Made by a program: the position numbers and the translations under genes. Of a stretch of 57,015 nucleotides of DNA, positions 52,955-57,015 are shown one piece after another (position 1 is the first letter of the stretch; the number at the start of each line of letters is the position of its first letter). The notes under the pieces are model-generated. The model saw nothing but the letters and a program-made list of their open reading frames with translations, had not been told where the DNA came from and made no database searches. Source of the stretch: an uncultured Paracoccaceae bacterium (GTDB lineage Bacteria; Pseudomonadota; Alphaproteobacteria; Rhodobacterales; Rhodobacteraceae); NCBI GenBank assembly GCA_938002605.1, contig CALLAF010000040.1, positions 1-57,015 of the forward strand, in the 5' to 3' direction.

Positions 52955-52972
52955 ACCATTTTTACGATTGGT
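52955..52972. promoter_or_regulatory. GntR operator-like site upstream of the FAH hydrolase gene
   Basis: ACCATTTTTACGATTGGT shares the ends ACCA and GATTGGT with the site at 53731-53748, and sits within the longer inverted repeat CCAACCA/TGGTTGG (52952-52975). It is about 90 bases upstream of the FAH gene start, so the same GntR protein may control it. Confidence 0.5.
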
Positions 52973-53042
52973 TGGATTTTTCCACGTTTACCCAACCTGC
53001 AAACTAACGAAATCTACAACATTTGCGGCGCCAAGGTTGCAC

Positions 53043-53723
53043 CTATATCTCTGCTTTTCCGGGGCCATTCATCAGGCGTGCATGCACTGTATTCAAATGG
53101 GTGGTCATCACAGAGGCGGCGCGATCTCCGTCCCCGTTAATGATCCCTTCGACAATCGCAGCGTGTTCATAGAAGCTCACGTAATCGGCTGGCGGGCGGT
53201 CACTGCTGCGCGGCTGCGCCCATACAACCGATCGGCGCAGTGAGTTCAGCGTTTCAAAAAAATAGAGAAAAAGATGGTTCCGTGTGGCCCGCGCAATCGC
53301 GTGATGCAGGTTGTTGTCCCATGCCTCGTAGTTGCGCCAATCCTCAGAGGTACAGCATTTATCATGACACAGTCGCATTTTCTCTTGGTCTGACTTTGTT
53401 GCGGTCTGCGCAGCCAGACGGCACAGCTCTGGCTCAATAGCGAGACGTACTGACATCACCTGTTCGGGCTTAATCTGGTCTCGCAAATAGGTTACATCCT
53501 GTAGGTTGAGCACCGGGCGTGCCCCCACAAATGTACCGCGCCCAACATGCCGCCAAATCCGTCCTTGCGCTTCAAGCTCTGCGAGCGCGCGACGCAATTG
53601 GTTGCGTGTAGTTCCAAACCTTTCGCACAGCTCTCTTTCGGGCGGAAAGCGATCATTATACCGATAGCCCGCGTTGTCTAAAAGGTCGCGTATCTGTGCG
53701 ACTAAACTATCGATCTCTGCCAT
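53043..53723 (-). CDS. GntR-family regulator (FCD type) of the FAH/ABC region
   Basis: This 226-residue protein has the HTH (RFPPERELCERFGTTRNQLR then ALAELEAQGRIWRHVGRGTF) and an FCD domain (EPELCRLAAQTATKSDQEKM, WDNNLHHAIARATRN, EHAAIVEGIINGD). It sits between two FAH-family genes, one on the same strand downstream and one divergent with an ABC importer behind it. It overlaps its own operator-like site: the start at 53723 lies 8 bases from the site at 53731-53748. The start of the ORF at 53789 and the Met at residue 17 were considered; the HTH distance supports 53723. Confidence 0.87.
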   Translation of the reverse strand: MAEIDSLVAQIRDLLDNAGYRYNDRFPPERELCERFGTTRNQLRRALAELEAQGRIWRHVGRGTFVGARPVLNLQDVTYLRDQIKPEQVMSVRLAIEPELCRLAAQTATKSDQEKMRLCHDKCCTSEDWRNYEAWDNNLHHAIARATRNHLFLYFFETLNSLRRSVVWAQPRSSDRPPADYVSFYEHAAIVEGIINGDGDRAASVMTTHLNTVHARLMNGPGKAEI

Positions 53724-53730
53724 ACATCCG

Positions 53731-53748
53731 ACCAATTGCATGATTGGT
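53731..53748. promoter_or_regulatory. GntR operator-like inverted repeat before the regulator gene
   Basis: ACCAATTGCATGATTGGT has perfect 6-base arms (ACCAAT/ATTGGT) and a 6-base spacer. It overlaps the leader of the GntR gene and is in the divergent region shared with the FAH gene at 53863, so autoregulation plus control of both directions is plausible. Confidence 0.6.
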
Positions 53749-53862
53749 TGCTTGATTAATAACCCAGCGCGGCGAACACTTCTACTCAAATATGGCGTAG
53801 CGGATCAGCAGATGATCAACCTCTGCTGGTGCCGCACAAACAAATGAAATGGGAGAACCGCG

Positions 53863-54789
53863 GTGCGACTGGCAACAGTATCTGTAAATAACATGGCCGT
53901 TTGTGTTGCAATCTTGAAGAATGGTCAAAAGCTGGACATCGCAAAGGCAGCGCAAAAGCTGATCAATGGTGGCAGCGGCTCATTGGATGGAACGACCATG
54001 TTGTCGGTCATCGAGTCAGGTGCCGAGGGCCTAGAAACGTTAGGCCAATTGATCGCCCAAGCTGAAGCTGGGGAATTTAAGGATGCAATGGCACCAGAAG
54101 ATGCGCCCTTGCTTGCACCCATCCCAGTCATACGCAAAAATGTGCTGTGCGTGGGACGCAACTATGCCGAACATATCGCCGAAGGGGACCGCGCCCAAAA
54201 GCAAGATGTCGGCGTGACCGAATACCCGGTGTTTTTTACGAAGCCGCCAACAACGATCACCCCGCCCGATGGCGTAGTGCCGATCTTTCCGACCGTTTCA
54301 ACGCAGGTTGACTATGAGGTTGAACTGGCCGTCATCATCGGCAAGCCCGGACGCAACATCGCCAAGAACGACGCCTATGAGTATGTTTTTGGCTATAGCA
54401 TCATGAATGACATTTCAGTCCGTGATGTGCAGCGGCGTCACGGCGGTCAGAATTTCAAAGGAAAGGCGTTCGATGGGTCCTGCCCTTTTGGGCCAAGCAT
54501 TGTCACAGCCGATGAAATCGCTGACCCACAGGCGCTTCCGCTAAGTCTGACTGTCAATGGCGAGGTACGCCAGGACGGCAATACCGCAGATATGATTTTC
54601 GATATCCCCACACTCATCGCCTCGCTTTCAGAGGGTATGACGCTTGAGCCGGGCGATATCATCGCAACCGGAACGCCATCTGGTGTCGGCTATGCCATGG
54701 ATCCCCCCAATTTCCTAAGGGATGGGGATACGGTGGTCTGTCATGTTTCCCGAATTGGAACGCTCACGAATACAATGCGGGAAATCTAG
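53863..54789 (+). CDS. FAH-family hydrolase/isomerase (long form)
   Basis: This 308-residue protein has an N-terminal lead of about 85 residues and the FAH catalytic domain: VLCVGRNYAEHIAEGDRAQK, DYEVELAVIIGKPGRN with two Glu ligands, YSIMNDISVRDVQRRHGGQN with an Asp ligand, and EPGDIIATGTPSGVGYAMDP. Members are acylpyruvate hydrolases, HpcE-type isomerase/decarboxylases or ureidoglycolate lyase-like. The start is a GTG at 53863 preceded by GGGAGAA. It begins an operon with an NMT1-type ABC importer, so the imported compound is probably its pathway precursor. Confidence 0.87.
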   Translation: MRLATVSVNNMAVCVAILKNGQKLDIAKAAQKLINGGSGSLDGTTMLSVIESGAEGLETLGQLIAQAEAGEFKDAMAPEDAPLLAPIPVIRKNVLCVGRNYAEHIAEGDRAQKQDVGVTEYPVFFTKPPTTITPPDGVVPIFPTVSTQVDYEVELAVIIGKPGRNIAKNDAYEYVFGYSIMNDISVRDVQRRHGGQNFKGKAFDGSCPFGPSIVTADEIADPQALPLSLTVNGEVRQDGNTADMIFDIPTLIASLSEGMTLEPGDIIATGTPSGVGYAMDPPNFLRDGDTVVCHVSRIGTLTNTMREI

Positions 54790-54795
54790 GAATTT

Positions 54796-54830
54796 CGCAG
54801 GGAACTGCGGAGTGGGCAAATTATTTGCCC
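54796..54830 (+). other. Two small tandem hairpins before the ABC binding-protein gene
   Basis: CGCAG (54796-54800)/CTGCG (54805-54809) and GGGCAAA (54814-54820)/TTTGCCC (54824-54830) form adjacent hairpins between the FAH gene and the binding-protein gene. They lack T-runs. Processing or stability roles fit their position. Confidence 0.45.
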
Positions 54831-54852
54831 GAAAATGGGAGGAGAAACCAAA

Positions 54853-55881
54853 ATGATCAACAGAAGAACATTCACAGCTTCGCTATTGTCGGCCGTACCT
54901 GTCGCAGGTGCTTTGGGAAGCCCTGCGTTTGCGCAGTCGCTCCGCGATATCACTTTCGTTCAGCCAAGCCCGTCTGCGATTAACTCATTTCCGGTCTTTG
55001 TCGCGATTGGAGAAGGCTATTTTGCCGAAGAAGGTCTGAACGTGACCGTCGAAGCCATCAACGGTTCAGGCGCGGTGCTTCAGGCGCTTTCCGCTGGTCA
55101 AGCGCACTTTGGCCGCCCCGGCCCCGGTCCTCTCATCGCGGCGCGTTCGCGCGGTGTTGAAGCCGTGCACATTTACAACGTCGCTGCGCGCAGCAACTTT
55201 GGCATCGCAGTCCAAGAAGGATCCGATATCCAAAACGTCGAAGAACTGCGCGGCAAAATTATCGGCACGGGGACCGCAGATGGTGCCGAAGTGGGCTTTG
55301 CCCGCAATGTCATGACCAGCGTTGGCATGGTTGAAGGCGAGGACTTCGAATTCCTCACTGTCGGCGATGGCGGCCCTGCAACTGCGGCCTTCTTGAATGG
55401 TGCGATTGACGCATATTCATCGTCTACTGCGGATACTGCGGTACTGAACGCGCGCGGCATGGCTGTTCGTGATATTACTCCAGTCGAGTTTGGCCGCTTC
55501 TTTGGCAATGGTATTGCAACGATGGCGGATACAATCGCCAACGACCGTGAATTGGTCGAAGGTTGGAGCCGCGCATTTGCACGTGGTCACGCGTTCGCGC
55601 TTGATGACGCCAACCGCGAAGCTGTCCTTGGACATTTGGCTGCGGGGAACCCACAAGAAGGCGAAGACAAAGAGTTCCAATCAGCGCTGTTCGATGCTGT
55701 GCGGTCTAAGACCATTCCAACAGATACCAGCAATGGTTACGGTTGGTACCCGGCAGAGGTTTGGGACGAATGGCAGGACGCACTTCTTGCTGGTGGTGAA
55801 ATCCCGGGCCCACTTGACGACCTAAGTGCCATTTGGACCAATGAGTTCGCGGCAATCGGCAATGCGGCGATCGACGGATGA
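54853..55881 (+). CDS. ABC transporter binding protein (NMT1/THI5-SsuA type)
   Basis: This 342-residue protein has a twin-arginine-like signal (MINRRTFTASLLSAVPVAGA, cleavage near AFAQ) and the NMT1-like pattern: SAINSFPVFVAIGEGYFAEE, LNVTVEAINGSGAVLQALSA and ELRGKIIGTGTADGAEVGFA. Such proteins bring pyrimidine-like, sulfonate or aromatic compounds to their ABC permease. A strong GGGAGGAGAAACC site precedes the ATG at 54853. It shares 4 bases with the ATPase gene. With two FAH enzymes nearby an aromatic or ring-opened acid is a fair guess. Confidence 0.88.
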   Translation: MINRRTFTASLLSAVPVAGALGSPAFAQSLRDITFVQPSPSAINSFPVFVAIGEGYFAEEGLNVTVEAINGSGAVLQALSAGQAHFGRPGPGPLIAARSRGVEAVHIYNVAARSNFGIAVQEGSDIQNVEELRGKIIGTGTADGAEVGFARNVMTSVGMVEGEDFEFLTVGDGGPATAAFLNGAIDAYSSSTADTAVLNARGMAVRDITPVEFGRFFGNGIATMADTIANDRELVEGWSRAFARGHAFALDDANREAVLGHLAAGNPQEGEDKEFQSALFDAVRSKTIPTDTSNGYGWYPAEVWDEWQDALLAGGEIPGPLDDLSAIWTNEFAAIGNAAIDG

Positions 55882-56684
55882 GCACAATCGCCCTCGAAAA
55901 TTCCGGCTCACCCTTGGGTGAGCCGGTCTATGAGCTTTCAAACGTCAGTAAGACCTACGCAAGAAATCTAGTGGTTGCACTTGAAAGCGTCGACCTCAGC
56001 TTAAACAAGGGCAGCTTTACGTCGGTTATCGGCTCAAGCGGATGCGGGAAATCTACACTTCTTAAAATCATGGCTGGGCTGATCCCGCCGACAAGCGGGC
56101 GGGTCACACTGCAAGGTGAGCCGGTCAAAGGTACACGTCGCGATATCGGGATGATGTTCCAGCAAGCGACGCTTTTTCCATGGAAGACAGCGGTGGAAAA
56201 TATCGTTCTTCCGATTGAGATTCGCGATGGGAAAGCCGCCGCGACCAAGGCGCTCGACAAAGCGCATGAGTTGTTGGAAATCGTTGGGCTTAAGGGTTTT
56301 GAAAACGTCTACCCCAATGAGCTTTCGGGCGGTATGGCGCAGCGCGCATCAATTTGCCGGATGTTGACCACAGAACCCGCCGTTCTTTTGTTGGATGAAC
56401 CGTTCAGCGCGCTCGACGAATTGTCGCGCGACATGATGAATATGGAATTGCAACGGATCTGCCGCGAACAAGATGCGACCGCATTTCTGGTGACACATTC
56501 GATTCAGGAAGCAGTGATCCTTTCCGATGAGATCGTTGTGATGAAGCCGCGTCCCGGTCGGGTTGCTGAAATTGTGAAAGTTGATCTACCCCGCCCGCGG
56601 ACGCTCGACATGATGACGACTCCGAAATTCGGTGAGATCGTCGATTATATCCGTGGGCTGCTGGATAAAGGAGAAGGCATGTGA
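55878..56684 (+). CDS. ABC transporter ATPase (SsuB/TauB type)
   Basis: This 268-residue ATPase has Walker A GSSGCGKST, Q-loop MFQQATLFPWKTA, signature LSGGMAQR, Walker B VLLLDEPFSALDELSRD and the switch region LVTHSIQEAVILSDEIVVM, typical of nitrate/sulfonate/taurine-type importers. Its start overlaps the binding-protein stop (ATGA) and its stop overlaps the permease start. The permease it needs is broken by an IS, so it is probably idle. Confidence 0.92.
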   Translation: MSTIALENSGSPLGEPVYELSNVSKTYARNLVVALESVDLSLNKGSFTSVIGSSGCGKSTLLKIMAGLIPPTSGRVTLQGEPVKGTRRDIGMMFQQATLFPWKTAVENIVLPIEIRDGKAAATKALDKAHELLEIVGLKGFENVYPNELSGGMAQRASICRMLTTEPAVLLLDEPFSALDELSRDMMNMELQRICREQDATAFLVTHSIQEAVILSDEIVVMKPRPGRVAEIVKVDLPRPRTLDMMTTPKFGEIVDYIRGLLDKGEGM

Positions 56685-56873
56685 GCGATGTTCAGAGCGG
56701 CGCCCCTGCGCCAACCCAAGACACAGAAGATACAGTCTGGGTTCAGGAAGTATCATTTATTGATTCCGTTCCCCGCTGGATCGCGATGAGCTTTGTGTTT
56801 TTCGTGTTCGTTGGTACGTGGCAAATGGTGACCTTCTTCGAGATGGTTTCACCGATCATTCTGCCAACACCTT
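56681..56873 (+). pseudogene. ABC permease gene (SsuC/TauC type), N-terminal part, broken by an IS
   Basis: A frame starting at GTG 56681 overlaps the ATPase stop and encodes a short acidic head (DVQSGAPAPTQDTED) and a first helix (about residues 33-50, AMSFVFFVFVGTWQMVTFF), then ISPIILPTP-like sequence, ILPTPWAL, normal for the start of these permeases. About 64 codons remain before sequence becomes an IS5-like terminus at about 56874. The frame after this is not permease. Continuation on the other side of the IS, if any, lies outside the window. Confidence 0.78.
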
Positions 56874-57015
56874 GGGCTTTGTTGCACAAATGGAGCCTTG
56901 GGTTGAGTACCCCTTACCTCAGACGGATTTATGCTGCGGCGACGGTTTTCGGGATGCCCAGTGCGGTGAAGCCATTGAGAATGGCAGCGCGGATCTGGAT
57001 CTCTGCGACCTGCGG
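56874..57015 (-). mobile_element. IS5-family insertion sequence, one terminus (continues off the window)
   Basis: The element starts near 56874 with GGGCTTTGTTGCACAAAT, a terminus typical of IS5-family (IS903/IS1031-like) elements. The transposase reads toward this end on the minus strand, stopping at 56929. Target duplication cannot be checked without the other end. Confidence 0.72.
56929..57015 (-). CDS. IS5-family transposase, C-terminal fragment
   Basis: The last 28 codons of a transposase are visible: QVAEIQIRAAILNGFTALGI and the closing PKTVAAA, the usual end of IS5-family transposases in Rhodobacteraceae. The stop lies 55 bases from the element end. The catalytic DDE part is off the window. 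Confidence 0.72.
   Translation of the reverse strand, partial: PQVAEIQIRAAILNGFTALGIPKTVAAA

Noticed and set aside
1..57015. CRISPR arrays, tRNA or rRNA genes, riboswitches
   Set aside because: No regularly spaced repeats, no cloverleaf-like or rRNA-like stretches and no recognised riboswitch cores were found by reading both strands.

Overview
The window looks like an accessory or catabolic stretch of an alphaproteobacterial chromosome or large plasmid, most likely from the Roseobacter group (Rhodobacteraceae). This is inferred from three TRAP transporter systems, an MttB-family methyltransferase beside an Old-Yellow-Enzyme-type demethylase, sulfotransferase/glycosyltransferase pairs, and moderately high GC with clear AGGAG-type ribosome binding sites. 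I saw no tRNA, rRNA, CRISPR array, phage genes or replication origin. Both ends lie inside insertion sequences: an IS3-family end at 1-140 that cuts an auxin-efflux-type carrier, and an IS5-family end from about 56874 that cuts an ABC permease.

Layout. 0.1-4.7 kb: flavin reductase, cupin and a TAXI-type TRAP transporter. 5.0-8.3 kb: a four-gene Zrg-like zinc uptake operon (His-rich ZrgA, ABC ATPase, FtsX/MacB-type permease, DUF3299 protein) with a Zur-box-like palindrome upstream. 8.4-12.5 kb: glyoxalase-like protein, two LysR regulators, a DUF4386 membrane protein and an MDR oxidoreductase. 12.6-20.1 kb: an amine-betaine type cluster (MttB-family protein, FMN/FAD/Fe-S demethylase-like protein, DctPQM TRAP transporter, GlcG-type protein). 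20.1-24.1 kb: cupin, unknown 12-TM protein, NagA and an amino-sugar kinase with a possible NagQ-type operator. 24.2-29.6 kb: surface-glycan style genes (three glycosyltransferases, two sulfotransferases, one of which has an in-frame amber codon in its PAPS loop). 29.6-36.9 kb: a LacI-controlled sugar ABC importer with a GH63-like hydrolase; both permeases carry unusual extra segments. 37-47.1 kb: an RpiR regulator diverging from a long operon (N-formylglutamate-amidohydrolase-like enzyme, TRAP transporter, small unknown protein, glutamine-synthetase-like ligase, aldehyde dehydrogenase, iron-type alcohol dehydrogenase). 47.2-52.1 kb: a frameshifted class V aminotransferase, a FAD/Fe-S oxidoreductase and a GntR regulator. 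52.2-57 kb: two FAH-family enzymes around a second GntR regulator with two matching operator-like sites, then an NMT1-type ABC transporter broken by the IS.

The most interesting candidate system is the 38-47 kb operon. Its enzyme set fits a gamma-glutamylation route for an imported amine bearing an alcohol: ligation to glutamate, two oxidations to the acid, and amide cleavage by the HutG-like hydrolase. This is inference from gene content only. A recurring structural feature is a small hairpin beside the binding-protein gene in every transport operon that has one.
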